From Isoetes taiwanensis (lineage: Eukaryota; Streptophyta; Lycopodiopsida; Isoetales; Isoetaceae), in contig JAJEKV010000021.1 of the NCBI GenBank assembly GCA_021234155.1, forward strand, positions 10,283,523-10,347,522: a stretch of DNA of 64,000 bases. Reading direction: 5' to 3'. How positions within the stretch are numbered: position 1 is the first letter of the stretch; every line of letters starts with the position of its first letter. The position numbers were made by a program, and so were the translations under genes. Of this stretch, positions 1 through 11,128 are shown in pieces. Under the pieces are notes generated by a model, which worked only from the letters and a program-made list of their open reading frames with translations, had not been told where the DNA came from and did no database searches.

Positions 1-530
1 TGTTGGCACTTCTAGCTATTGCAACAGGTAATACCATGGGGTTTCAAGCTTGTCATTTATGTATAAGAAAGATGGCAGGCTTACAGAAATGGTTGAGTTA
101 GTCGTTAGAAGGAGCAATGATGTTTCAGATCTTGCTGGCTTTTTTATTTGCTGAAATGGCAGTGTTAGTTATTGCAACAGTTAATACCATGGGGTTTCAA
201 GCTTCTCATTTATGTATAAGAAAGATGCAGGCCCATCATATCTTATTTCATGTTGTACCGATTTTTGGTTAAGCATGGTTTGCAGCATCAGCATCAGATA
301 TGTATCAAAATTTGGAAGCTTGCATATTTCATGTATACTAGGAATGATATCTGCAGATCTGGTTCCTTCCTTTTAGAATTCAGGCAGCCTAGTTCTCGAA
401 CATGAGAAATGGAAATTGTTGGTACTTCTAGCTATTGCAACAGTAACAACGTAACAACAGGTAACAGTGTAGGCTTACAGAAATGCCCAAGTTAGGTTTC
501 TCATGCCCTTACAATCAACTATGATGTATG
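1..530. repeat. Three partial copies of a ~100-bp direct repeat
   Basis: The phrase 'ctagctattgcaacag' and nearby text recur at about 10-35, 160-182 and 428-450. The first two copies also share 'taccatggggtttcaagctt' followed by 'catttatgtataagaaagat'. The first and third share 'aggcttacagaaatg'. No reading frame is conserved across the copies, so this is a decayed non-coding repeat. It may continue to the left of the window. Confidence 0.6.
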
Positions 531-1530
531 CAAATCTTGTTCGACGATAACAAATGTGCATCAATGTATCTTTGCCTCTGTAGGAAGCAGAAGTGATTAG
601 CACATTATAAAAAATAACTTAATGCAGTGTCGCATCAATGACTACTATTACTAGTATTATGCCAAATTCATAGCTTGGAATAAGCGTGTATTCTCTTTGA
701 TAAATCTTGGGCTTTGAGTATTTTACAGTACTTTGGAATTTGAATATGGCTTTCTCACTATGAACATGATTTTTCATTTTATTTTGATTTTTAGTTTTTT
801 GTTTACCTCAGAGTTTATCTATGTTTGCTTTTTTTGGAGCTCGAAGGGCCCAAAACTTTTTCTAATGTAACAACCAACATAACTATTATTAACATTAATT
901 AACACAAACCATTACATTAAACATGTTTAAAATTAAATTCCCCCTTAAACCCCCTTTTGTTTGGGTGCATATTCACACGGGGGTGACTCCGGGCAGCGAG
1001 AGCTGTTGGATAGGCATATTCACCCCTTATTCCTAAATCTACACCGTACACAAAGTTCCTCGTTTGTGGGATATGGATGTATAGAATTTGTTATACTGTA
1101 TAACAAGATTTGCAAAATACTATAAGATTTCAGACGATATACTATATGGTGTTGATTTCGTACGTGCAAAACATAATTAGGAAACTCTTAGAAATTTATC
1201 AAGATCACATGGTCATGCATAAAATTAAATAAAATTAAAAGGGACCAATTCTAAGTAAGAAACTACTAGATGGTGAACTTTAAGTAGTTATTAGGAAGAA
1301 TCATACTTTAGGAATGCAAACATACACAATCAACAATCATCGTTAAACATCAATATAACTTCTATACTTTATTTTTGACATTAGGTACAACTATTCCTGC
1401 AAGAAATGGATGACGCACAGGAGAAATGTTAAAAGGATCAATAACACATTTATGCAAGTTAGAGAAAATTCTAAAAACTCAAAGGAACTTGGGGACGTAC
1501 CTTCGACTCTGGCCTTCTTTATAATAATTT
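531..1530. other. AT-rich intergenic stretch, nothing recognised
   Basis: About 1 kb of AT-rich sequence. I see no sustained reading frame, RNA gene or transposon terminus. A short GC-richer patch near 965-1010 has no identifiable function. Confidence 0.5.
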
Positions 1531-1690
1531 AGAAAAGAGAAATGTTCGCGGCGGCCTTGGCCGCCGCGATAAATTTCTTGTATATATAAGTCAGATATAG
1601 GAGATGATTATAATAAATAGGAAAATTGATTCGCTTCTCTAGATGTAGGGTGTGGAAAAGAGAAATGTTCGCGGCGCCAAACTTCTTGTA
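1531..1690. repeat. Repeated GC patch with a perfect 22-bp palindrome
   Basis: The phrase 'aaaagagaaatgttcgcggc' occurs twice, near 1533 and 1656. In the first copy it runs into a perfect inverted repeat: arm CGCGGCGGCC at 1547-1556, TT spacer, arm GGCCGCCGCG at 1559-1568. The second copy lacks the right arm. The GC-rich palindrome stands out in AT-rich surroundings. Function unknown; it could be the tip of a small foldback repeat. Confidence 0.6.
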
Positions 1691-1759
1691 GTTAGTAAAA
1701 ATACATGTGCCATTTTCTATATTAATAAAATCAAAATATCTTACCTTCAAAAAAAAGGG

Positions 1760-2935
1760 GGGCAACCGACCAAAAAGAGCATGTTTAAAACTACTTCCCT
1801 TATCCATACTATTTCTTTATCTTCCATTTTAGTCCTGTAGACTTTTATTTTCTTAGAAAACTTCCTATAGACTTTTATTTTCTTAAAAAACTGCTTCTGG
1901 AGTTTGTTCAAAGCTTGTACAATAGATGTAGAACATTGACAACTATGAGATTTGTATACGTGTCCTTTCGGATATTAACTTTATACCAATCCATGACATT
2001 CAAATGCAATAGCTTTTGTCACGACGAAGATGATTGAGTGTCTAAAGGATTCGCATTCTAAAGACTGCATTTATCCTTGTCTTCATGACATACTTTAATG
2101 AGTAAAGAGTATGACTCGACGACCAAGAAGAGCATGTTAAAAGCTGGATGACTTACACCATTACTTTTAATCCACACTACTCCTTTATCTTTCCATGCCC
2201 TTTCAGATTGAAGCTTAAATCCAACATCTTAGACCACTCAGTCACATTGTCTTCTAATGACTCTCAAGATGTACATTTAAGCACATTTAGTTTTGTGATT
2301 GACTTTGGCAATCGATGATATTCAAATACAATAGTTTTTGTCACTTGATGATGAATATAACTAAAGTGCCTAAAGGGTTTGCAATTATCCGTATATTCAT
2401 GACATCCTTTATTGAGTAAAGAGTATGACTCATCGACTAAGAAGAGCACGTTACTCGATGATTTATACCATTCTTTTATAATTCACACTATTTCTTTATT
2501 TCAGTTGTACTTTTAATTTCATAAATAGCTACCTGTGGAGTTAAATCTTGGCATTGAAATCTTGATCAATGGGTGTAGAACATTGATAACTATGGAATTT
2601 GAACCCCCTCCCTTTCGAATTGGAGCCGGAATTCAATGCCTTAGACCACTCGACCAAATTGTCTTGTAATGACTCCCAAGATCTATATTTAAGCACATTT
2701 AATTTTGTGATTAACTTGGTAGCAATTCATGATATCCAAATGCAATAGTTTTTTCTCGCTTAATGATAATTAAGTGTCTAGCGGGTTTGCATTTATCCTT
2801 CTGCTCATCACTTCTTTTAGTGACTAAAAAGAACATGACAACCGACCAAGAAGAGCGCATTCAGACCTACTTCCCTTGATCCAAACAACTCCTTTATCTT
2901 CTATTTAGTCTTGTAGACTTTCATTTTTTTAAAGA
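1760..2935. repeat. Three diverged tandem copies of a 0.3-0.4-kb repeat
   Basis: Shared landmarks appear three times in the same order: 'caaatgcaatagc/gttttt' (about 2000, 2320, 2735), a degraded 'gagtaaagagtatgac' phrase, and 'gaccaagaagagc' (near 1775 and 2120, again near 2430 and 2845). 'tttagtcttgtagactttcatttt' near 2905 matches a phrase near 1830. Copies differ by many substitutions and indels. No conserved frame is seen. Confidence 0.55.
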
Positions 2936-2975
2936 ACTGCTTATGAAGTTAAATTGTAAAACTTGAATAATGTTT

Positions 2976-3385
2976 GAATGCTTTGCACCAAAGTGTTCAT
3001 CACAACTGCCGAATTCATTGATCCGGCTTTAATGATCTGCACCTCAGCTGTGACAGTTTTCTTGACCCCAACCTAATCACCCTCCCAAGACTAAGAGCTG
3101 CTACCATCTTGAAATAGCAGGAATAGCAAAAATATAAAGATTAAGGCGGCGACCAGAATAGTCTCAACTGTAGTCTTGGGCAAGGTAAATGACAGTGCAT
3201 TATTCAAGGGACGTATTCCTTCATAAACAAGGTTTCTCGAACCTGCAGCCAATTCTCCAATGCAGTATAGTTTCTGAAGGACTAATATGAAAAGATTACT
3301 ATTGTCTTGAGACAAAGGTCCCACACTAAGTGGTGATTAAATATTCCCAACCATGACAAACTAATGAAGATGGATTATGCCTTTG
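2976..3385 (-). repeat. Duplicated segment, copy 1, with a hydrophobic C-terminal frame
   Basis: This segment recurs about 905 bp downstream (3885-4290) with roughly 90% identity by eye. On the minus strand, 3091-3324 reads as a short protein ending in a single strongly hydrophobic segment (ALIFIFLLFLLF) just before the stop, like a tail anchor or last transmembrane helix. I do not recognise the family. The frame is not shared intact by the other copy, so this may be a decayed terminal exon. The sense strand is an inference from the longer frame. Confidence 0.5.
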
Positions 3386-3884
3386 CAAAGTTGCCACCTC
3401 CTCCAATTTGTTTTCCAAGATTTACGCTATTGGGAAATATCTCATGTAGAAAATGGTGGCTGCATGACCATACTACTGACTCATCCAAATGATCTTCATC
3501 AAATTTTGCATGAATTTATGAATTAATCGCCACAGTTGTAAATATCTTCAGCCGTGGTTCCCTCTGGTTTAATAATACCTTGCTATGCTTGAAGTCCAAG
3601 CGTCTGCTCAATCATACTTCCACACCCACTTTAGAGAAGCCAACAAGATGAGTTAAAAAAACCACGACTGCAGGTTTGACATCGAACAGTCACAACCATT
3701 TATAGCAAAAATATATTTGAACCTTCTTCACTTGTCAAGTGGAAAATTTTGTCCATTAAATTTCCTGAACACTTCCATATCTTTGACAGCTTGCACTAGC
3801 AAACAGGTAATAGAAAAAATCTTTCAACAGCAGGGCAGTTTTAAGTACTGCATACAATTTTAATAGTAGGAGCAAAATGTCGGA
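3386..3884. other. Spacer between the duplicated segments
   Basis: About 500 bp with no long frame or recognised repeat. It separates the two direct copies and may be left from the duplication event. Confidence 0.4.
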
Positions 3885-4290
3885 ATGTTTTGCATGAAAG
3901 TGTTCATCACAACTGCCAAACTCCATGATCTGACTTTAATGATCTCCACCTCAGCTGTGACAGTTTCCTTGACTCCAACTTAATCACCCTCCCAAGACTG
4001 AGAGTTGCTACCGTCTTGAAATAGCAGGAATAGCAAAAATATAAAGATTAAGGCAGTGACTGGAATAGTCTCAACCGTAGCCTTGGACAAGGTAAATGAA
4101 CAGTGCATTATTCGAGGGACATATTCCTTCATAAACAAGGTTTCTCGAGCCTGCAGCAGATTCTCCAATGCAGTATAGTTTCTGAAGGACTACTATGAAA
4201 AGATTACTATTGCCTTGAGACAAAGGTTCCACACTAAGTGGTGATTAAATATTCCCAGCCATGACAAACTGGGGAAGATAGATTATGCAG
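3885..4290 (-). repeat. Duplicated segment, copy 2, frameshifted
   Basis: Second copy of the 2976-3385 segment in the same orientation. The hydrophobic stretch ALIFIFLLFLLF is preserved on the minus strand (3980-4168), but an indel near 4098-4100 changes the upstream frame relative to copy 1. The stop also differs: copy 1 stops after GSSS, copy 2 reads on to SQSWEGD. This points to two non-functional or diverging copies. Confidence 0.5.
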
Positions 4291-4432
4291 ATATGGCTCA
4301 AATGAAGAGCTTGGAGGAGGTGGGCATTGGATCTTCGAGAAGAGTGATCCTTGCCAGGATCATCATCTCCTCTCTTACTGGATTGCCTCTTGTACTTTTA
4401 TAGCATCTCGTCTTACTTTTACTGCTGCTCCA

Positions 4433-6399
4433 CTAAGAATAAATACCCCCACTATTCTCCATTTTTTCCAATTTGTAAGCTGCTGCATATATATTAGATA
4501 ACATCACATAAGTTGCTGGATTTTCTGCATCCAGACAAAGTATATGGTGTGCAGCACGACGTCCTCGCTGCAAATCATGAAGATTCCTACAAGCACTTAA
4601 AAGAGTTATCCAGATCACAATATCAGGTTGCAATGGCATCATTATAATGAAGTCTTCTAGTTCTCCTAACCACCCTGCTCGTCCAAGCAGATCGGCCATG
4701 CAACTATAATGTTCCAACGTTAACCACAGTCTGTCATCTTCTACCATAGACAATAGACAATTGCAAGCCTCATCAATAAGGCCAACATGGCTGCAAGCAG
4801 AGAGAATGCTGACAAAGGTAACCTGATCTGGACTGATACCAAGCACATGCATTTGAGAAAGCACTTTCACAACCTTATCAGCATCCCCATGCTGTGCATA
4901 TGCCGTGAGCATTGTGGTCCATGACAACATATTTCGAAATGGCATATTGATAAAAGCCACATGTGCATCCTCTAAAATCCCAAATTTATTATACATATTC
5001 ACAAGAGCATTACCCACAACAACATTCCTATCAAATCCAGCTAATATAACAAGGGAGTGATATATTTTACCATTTGCTACTCTTGTCATTTTAGTGCATG
5101 CGTCAAGAATGCTAACAAATGTGAATTCATTAGAAACCACGCCTTCCAGCTGCATTTTTTCAAACAATTGCAAGGCCAGCTTGTAAAGCCCATGCTCCAC
5201 ACTTATTGCAATAATCGTGCTCCATGAGACCACATTCCTTTTGGTCAGATTCCTGAAAGTATCTTTTACCGCATTGAAGCTTCCACATTTGCCATACATA
5301 TTCATTAGTGCATTTCTTACGAAATTGTCTGAATCAAATCCAGAAATAATAACCTTTGCATGAATCAGCTTACCCTCGTCTAGAACTAGTAAGCTTGCAC
5401 ATGCATCTAGTACACTAAGAAATATTACCTTATCTGGTTTGACATGTTTCTGCTCCATTTGATGAAATATCTCAAGGGCTGCTCTCTCATGTCCACAATG
5501 ACTGCTTGCTGAGATCATTAAAGTCCACACGGTAACATCAGGTTCATATATCTTTTCAAATATTGCCCGTGCATTCTTTAAGCTGCTACACATGCCATAC
5601 ATCCGGATCAGTGCAGTTTGTACCATCATATCCAAGTGTAACCCACTCTGAACAATGAGATTGTGAATTTTTTTACCATCCTCTAAGGCAACTGGGCTGG
5701 AACATGCACCAAGCACTGTCATAAACAACACTTTATCTGGTTTCATGCCTACCTGAAGCATTTTCTCAAACAGTTTCAGTGCTTCCTTGTGTTCTCCATA
5801 TTGCACATATATTGCAATCATAGATGTCCACGAGACTACATTGTGACAAATCATTGCATCAAAGACTTCCCTGGCATTCTCTACATGCCCACACTTCCTA
5901 TACATTTCAATAAGACGATTCCCAATAAAAGTTTCCCTTTGAAGCCCACTTCTTGCTATGAAATCATGCAATCTTCTAGCCAACGAAACATCTTTAGCTT
6001 TACCGTATTCCTTTATGAGATGAGCATAATCAGCCATGCTCACTTCAGCATCACAACCTTCCATCTGCTGGATGGCATCTTCCAAGTCCCCTGGGTTAAA
6101 AACTAATCGTTTTTTCCTCTTACCCTCCATTACGAAAGACATAGAAGATGCATTAATACTCATGTTATGGTTCTGAATTTCATGGTATGGAATTGCTTCA
6201 AACATTCCTAAGAGAAGAAAAAATTTGTATTATATCATGGTGGAAACAAAAAGAACAAAAAATTCAAACTACCTGCATTGCTTAACTCAACATCCGGTTC
6301 CTGGAGAGAAAGAGCAGTGTGCATTTGAGCATTTTGTATGATGCTCCTAGTTGCCATCAAACTGCTGTTGATCCAGGTACAGCTTTTCATCGGACCCAT
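4433..6399 (-). CDS. PLS-class pentatricopeptide repeat protein, truncated E domain
   Basis: RNA-binding PPR protein, by family expected in mitochondria or plastids for RNA processing or editing. The main exon (6207-4433) holds tandem PLS repeats, seen as recurring NALMNMYGKCG, A..F..M..RNVVSWT and G.KPD.VTF.SVL.ACS motifs. It ends in an E1-like block (W.TLLSACR...D...G, then ATYVMLSNIYAAA). A short upstream exon (6399-6273) joins in frame through a 65-bp intron with GT at 6272-6271 and a pyrimidine-rich AG at 6209-6208. It adds 43 residues rich in S, T and N that could be a transit peptide. In-frame ATGs lie at 6399, 6390, 6357 and 6205; I chose the first. The protein stops about 13 residues into E2. 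A second frame just downstream reads AAVKVRRDAIKV, like the missing E2, so a frameshift has probably removed the E2/E+/DYW end. Total 633 aa if the upstream exon is used. Function as an editing factor is doubtful. Confidence 0.85.
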
Positions 6400-6585
6400 T
6401 GCCCATCGGAGTGGGGAGAGGGTTTGAATATGCCAAGGAATATGCTGGTTTGGGATAGAAGACGAAATTTGGCCGAGTGATTAAACATCGAAATTAAGTA
6501 ATTTCGTCTAGATGTGATAATTAGAGGAAAGGATTGGGAGAGATTGAATGCGGAAGTATGTTGAATGGAAAAAGAGGTAATGAAA

Positions 6586-6710
6586 GCAGCATTTCGTATA
6601 TAAGAATGTTCTTTTACAGGACATTGTGGTGTGGAAGCCAGGCCGAAGCAGCATTTTGTATATAACCATGTCCTTTTACACGACATTCCAGCGTGGAAGC
6701 CACGCCGATG
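6586..6710. repeat. Tandem duplication of a 62-bp unit
   Basis: Two adjacent copies (6586-6647 and 6648-6710) share 'gcagcattt.gtatataa' and 'cttttaca.gacatt', then 'gcgtggaagcca'. They lie 190-310 bp upstream of the PPR ATG. The 'gtatataa' string resembles a TATA box on the plus strand. Regulation is unproven. Confidence 0.6.
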
Positions 6711-7270
6711 CGTGTTAGCGCGGCCACGCCGATGCGCGTTAGCACGGAGATGTGGCTGACACGTCGGAATGTCCTGTAAAAAGGACGTTCTTAAAATATG
6801 AAGTTTCCTTAGGATCAATTCTGGCGGGGCATTTCTGTGGCTATGGCTGGCGATGGCGCATTGTTGCTTTGATGATGCCCTGCTCCTGTCTAAGTTCTTG
6901 GATTTCTGTTTGTATTTCTGTTTTTGTCTAAACGTCTTGATCTTTGCAGAAGAATATCGAATTTATGTTGTAGGCTTCTTGGAGCGGATTTTTCTTCTAA
7001 ATCTGAGTCCCTATATGTTCTTTTTCTTGCTGGTTCTTATTGAATCTGCGGTTTTGTATGTTTGCTCAGACGCACAGCAGCAGCAGTCGGTGGTAACTGG
7101 CCTTTGGCACTGGGAAGGGACATGCAATCACTGGCAGCCGTTGGGGCTTTGCGAATAGTTCAGGAATCCGGCTTTGTCGTCAATATGTTGAAGCTTTTGC
7201 AGATCTTGTTTTGGTTGCATATCCTTTTTTTGCAGATCTTCCCAAAGCCGATTCGTGTAGTTTGGTCCAA
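6711..7270. other. Intergenic; one hydrophobic open frame of doubtful reality
   Basis: A plus-strand frame from 6853 to 7158 is rich in Phe, Leu and Cys and has no recognisable domain. It starts about 450 bp upstream of the PPR gene, so it could be a divergent transcript, but its composition is that of T-rich non-coding DNA. I do not call it a gene. Confidence 0.35.
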
Positions 7271-7392
7271 GTTCCTGATTTGTGCAGTAGGCCAGGATCC
7301 ATTTTCGTTTAAATCTTTGTGCAGTAGGCCAGTTCTTGATTTGTGCAGTAGGCCGGGATCCATTTTCATTTAAATCTTTGTACAGTAGGCCA
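7271..7392. repeat. Two tandem 61-bp repeats
   Basis: Units 7271-7331 and 7332-7392 differ at a handful of bases. Both contain 'gatttgtgcagtaggcc', 'ggatccattttc' and 'tttaaatctttgt'. The phrase 'cagtaggcc' is itself used twice per unit. Confidence 0.75.
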
Positions 7393-7478
7393 AGTTCCAG
7401 GAACTACTCTATTTAAATCTTTTGGAAGGAATCTCTTGCTGGAGTTTTGGTCTCACCAAGGTTCAAATCCTCCAGATT

Positions 7479-7562
7479 AGAATGCAAGTAAAAATCCTAG
7501 AATGCAGGTAAATGTTCAGAATGCAAGCACAATTTACAGAATGCAAGTAAAAGTATAGAATA
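7479..7562. repeat. Short tandem repeat 'agaatgcaagtaaaa'
   Basis: Four to five imperfect copies of an ~20-bp unit built on 'tagaatgcaagtaaaa'. No coding or regulatory meaning is evident. Confidence 0.65.
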
Positions 7563-8590
7563 TCCAGTAAAAGATCTAGATAGCAACCAAACATGACATA
7601 CCGGAAAAGAATACATGCCATGTGGCGGCATGCTACAGGCTGATAAGCCAGAATTTATCCTAAGGAAACTTTATGTTTAAAAAATAGCATGGGTATGTGG
7701 GGCCTATGTTTAAGAAATAGCAATGGGTGAAATAGCCATGGGTATGTTGGGTGGGGCTACCCTGGTCTCGGGGATCTCCGAGCGATTTTCTTGAACTTTG
7801 GAACCCCCTCTTAGTATGCAGTAACTCTCGACCCTTATAGGGACTCTGAGGCTTGTTTTGGTCAGGCTTTTCTCTCCCGTTTCTCCACAGAATCAAATGG
7901 CTCCACTTCCATGCGGGTCGGTATTGGTCAAATTAGAGGTACAGGCGGGAGCAAAGGAGGAAGCAAAGCCAACGCCTTCACGATGAAGGAGCCCCGTTTG
8001 GACTCAAAAATGGCCCTAAATTGCACAATAAGCGTTTGACCCTAAACTGCACAGTAGGCATTTGAATGTGCGATTGACTGTGGTATCCTAGAGGAGGGGA
8101 TCTTTTTTAGAGATCTCAAAGGATGGGATCCGTAAACGGGGTATATTTTTATGAAAGATTGTTTAAAGACAAGGAAAATGAAAAAACTTATGATCAACCA
8201 ATCAAGCAAGATACATATGAGAGCCATTTATACACCTTGAAAGTTAATGTTAGTTGGATTGTTTAGATAACTAGCCTTAATGCAACATGTATTAGACGTC
8301 AGAATAATTGTCAATTGGTCTCCACAAGGCACAAAACTATTCAGCCTCTTCTAGTCTTTAAAAAACAAAGAGTTGTTCAGACTCTTTTGGTTGACGATTT
8401 ATTTAACGAACTTTATCCGGCACTTTAGCATCGGCACATAAGCATCAATGTAATCATCATTTTTTCTGACAGTCGTCAATCTACTTCGTCATATTTTTTT
8501 TGGCAGAAATTACGTCACCTTTTTCCTCACATTTGCGTTACATTTTTCGTCCCTATTTGCATCAATATTTTTTGTCGCTATTTCCATCAG
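7563..8590. other. Intergenic stretch next to the LINE tail
   Basis: About 1 kb with no convincing gene. A small internal duplication ('tatgtttaa.aaatagca.tgggt') lies at 7670-7750. The sequence immediately left of 8591 is the flank into which the LINE appears to have inserted. Confidence 0.4.
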
Positions 8591-8591
8591 T

Positions 8592-8686
<95 letters not shown>

Positions 8687-8690
8687 TTTT
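8591..8690. repeat. (TTTA)n microsatellite, the LINE's (TAAA)n tail
   Basis: An uninterrupted run of about 25 TTTA units, i.e. (TAAA)25 on the LINE strand. It directly follows the LINE 3' end, where most LINEs carry poly(A). It translates as a meaningless Leu-Phe-Ile-Tyr repeat. Confidence 0.9.
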
Positions 8691-8899
8691 TGAAGGACTT
8701 GAGCCTTTATTGTCCAGAGAAAGTTACAAAGTACAATGAGGACTAAAAACTCAGTGAAGAGAATGTCCACTGGAGCAAATCCACCCCAATCAAATACAAT
8801 GTCTAAACAGTATGAGGAGGAAGTAAAATCTCATGAATAAGTGTGAATCTGAAGATAGTGCTCCCAAATACGACTCTTCACCTCATTAGCAGTTGATGA

Positions 8900-11100
8900 G
8901 CACCTGAATGCTTTGACAATTCATTATTGGGCATCAAGAAGGACCTGTGCATCTGAACAAGCAAGACTTTTGAATATGAGAAGATTTCTTCAGAAGCCAA
9001 ATGAAACGCCCTTTTTGCCAAATTTTCCATCTACTTGGATAGATTCTAATCTGCTGGCTATTCAAATTGCAATGAAAGAGGCCTTGAAGCCACAACCAAG
9101 CATGCCTGACATGCCTACACAGGAAGAAGCAATGCTCAATTGTCTTGTCCCTCTGTGCACATAAGGGACAAACTGCAGATACCTCTGGACGAAATCTGTG
9201 CACCCGAATATTATAAAATAGATACTTCGGGATGGAGTAGTTTATCCCATACCTATTTCCATACTGCTTTCTGCCGGTCCCTAGGAATGACCAAAGGCCA
9301 CTTGGATGAAGGAGGCAAGACGTCTGCAGCAAGCAAGACCTTGTACATGGAATTCACCAACTTATCTGCTTTGATACGCTCATGAACTACACAAGGCTGG
9401 GGGTCATCCACTTCCCGGGGGATGCACTTATACATAAGGGGGGTATGGCATCTGCGTTCGAAGGGTAGCAAAAAACACTCCTTGTATACGCAATTTTAAA
9501 AGGCAATTTGATCCCTCTGTGTATAGATATTGCTCCAAATCAGTGCCTAAAAACACCCCTAACCCCTAAGTATACGTATGCAAATGGTCCAAAAAACACC
9601 CCTCCGTTGAACTCTCATGGGTTATACGCTGATCAAAGGTGAATCCCCCGGGATCCACTTGTGCTATTGGAGGAAGAACTGAAGACACCTTCTGCCAAAT
9701 AGCCCAATCCCACCTTAAAAGAAGGAACTTAGCTCTAAACTCTTTCCATCTCAGCAACCGCCTTTGATTATTATACCAATCAGAAATCATATATACACCT
9801 GTTGATCTCCATCAAGGTTGCATCAATGGATGGACTGAAGATACCAGAGGACCACCGTCCAATGGAATCCACCAACAACATGCAATAGTGCAAGTGTGCG
9901 CAAGATGATGAAAATGAAACAGAGATTGTACAGTCTCCCATGCAACTAGCAATCCTTTAAAAATTAGAGAAGCATTAGGGTATGCGGTCAATGGATAAAA
10001 CAGAGCCCAGGGGAAAAGTGGTCTAACAGATGGAGACCCAAAAGAAATGCTCATTTGCAAAGACTGATAAACCAGAGGGAACCCGGGGAATCATCCACAT
10101 TATTCAAAATTCTCCAAATAAACTTAGAAATCATCACCTTGCTCTGCAAAAGAAAATTGATCATCCCAAGGTCGCCAAAATGCTTTGGCAACATGCACTT
10201 TTTCCAACTAACTTTGACAGCAGCACCCTCCTCTATTTCCCTCCAGATGAAGTTCCTGACAACCCTGACGATAAGTTGTACTTTTGATTATGGAGCCAAC
10301 ATGAACAAACCATATATACATGGGTGCTACTTAAAACTGACTTCGCCACAACGATTTGTCCTGCCATGGAAAGCTTAGCTGTGGACCACCAGAAAAGGTG
10401 CTTTTCCAAGCCCTTAATTACTGCCTCCCAAGCATCTCCTGCTGAGATATGAACACCTACAGGGATACCAAGAAGTTTGGTTGCTTTACCATAGGGAAGG
10501 ATATTCCATAGATAGGTAGTTGCGCATGGTGGAACTGGAGAGTCCAATGCCCATAATGTTGTGCACTTCTGACCCATAAAAATATCAGATGCTAGGGAAA
10601 AAGAATCCAACAAGGAAATGGCATTTTGCAAATTTTGCTCATCTGCCCTCAAAAAAGGGAAAGTGTCATCTGCATATTAATTACAGATCTCCTGCGACCA
10701 TTGTTCATAGAAAGTCCATGCAAGATTCCCTCTTGAGCAGCAAGAGAGAAGACCTGGCAAGGACCTCTTCCACAATTGTAAATAACAAAAGAGCTAATGG
10801 GAAGCCCTGACGGGTGCCACGACCCACCTGAAAGAATGCTGAGGATTCCCCTTGGAAGAGAATAGAAGAGCGAGCAGAATAATGAAGCCTCATGACATCA
10901 GCTGTGAATTGTGCACCAAAACCAAAGCGTAAGAAACATTTCTCTAAGAAGGCCCAATCAACACTGTGAATGCTTTTGCAAAGTCCAGCTTCAAATATAC
11001 AATTTCATGGCTCTGAAGTCGAGCCCAATAAATAGCTTCATAAGCAGTAGCTACATTGTTTAATATACATCATCGTGGCAGAAATCCTGACTGTGTAGAG
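8900..11100 (-). pseudogene. LINE reverse transcriptase, C-terminal two thirds, broken
   Basis: Reading the minus strand from 11100: SSTQSGFLPR, a TGA, then YLKLDFAKAF (RT palm, usually LDFxKAFD). Next comes FQVGRGTRQGFPLA (10893-10705), matching RT block RGxRQGCPLxP. Then KLLGIPVGVH and LSMAGQIVVAKSVL (10652-10233) match the LINE block LGIPLG...LSxxGRxxLxxxVL. Further on is CPLC...EHCFFLCRHVRHAW (about 9240-9140), an RT-associated zinc-binding motif. Each block sits in a different frame, so several indels have accumulated. The catalytic YADD-like box was not found in an open frame. Encoded RT activity would copy LINE RNA by target-primed reverse transcription, but this copy cannot. Confidence 0.8.
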
Positions 11101-11104
11101 GATA
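11101..11104. repeat. Target-site duplication GATA, left copy
   Basis: GATA directly precedes the left inverted repeat and matches GATA at 19009-19012. One copy belongs to the interrupted LINE frame. Confidence 0.75.
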
Positions 11105-11128
11105 AACAAAGTTTAAACTGAAACGCAC
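11105..11128 (+). repeat. Left terminal inverted repeat of the 7.9-kb element
   Basis: 24 bp starting AACAAAGTTTAAACTGAAAC and ending GCAC. It pairs with 19008-18985 with 3 mismatches. A further inner match (GAAAGATTCCTT at 11164-11175) also recurs near the right end, so the inverted similarity extends over about 70-90 bp with gaps. Confidence 0.75.

Noticed and set aside
6387-6818. 143-codon minus-strand frame upstream of the PPR gene
   Set aside because: It runs through the 62-bp tandem repeat and overlaps the probable PPR first exon in another frame; no domain is seen.
8500-8739. Frame with a repeated Leu-Phe-Ile-Tyr peptide
   Set aside because: Direct product of the (TTTA)n microsatellite.
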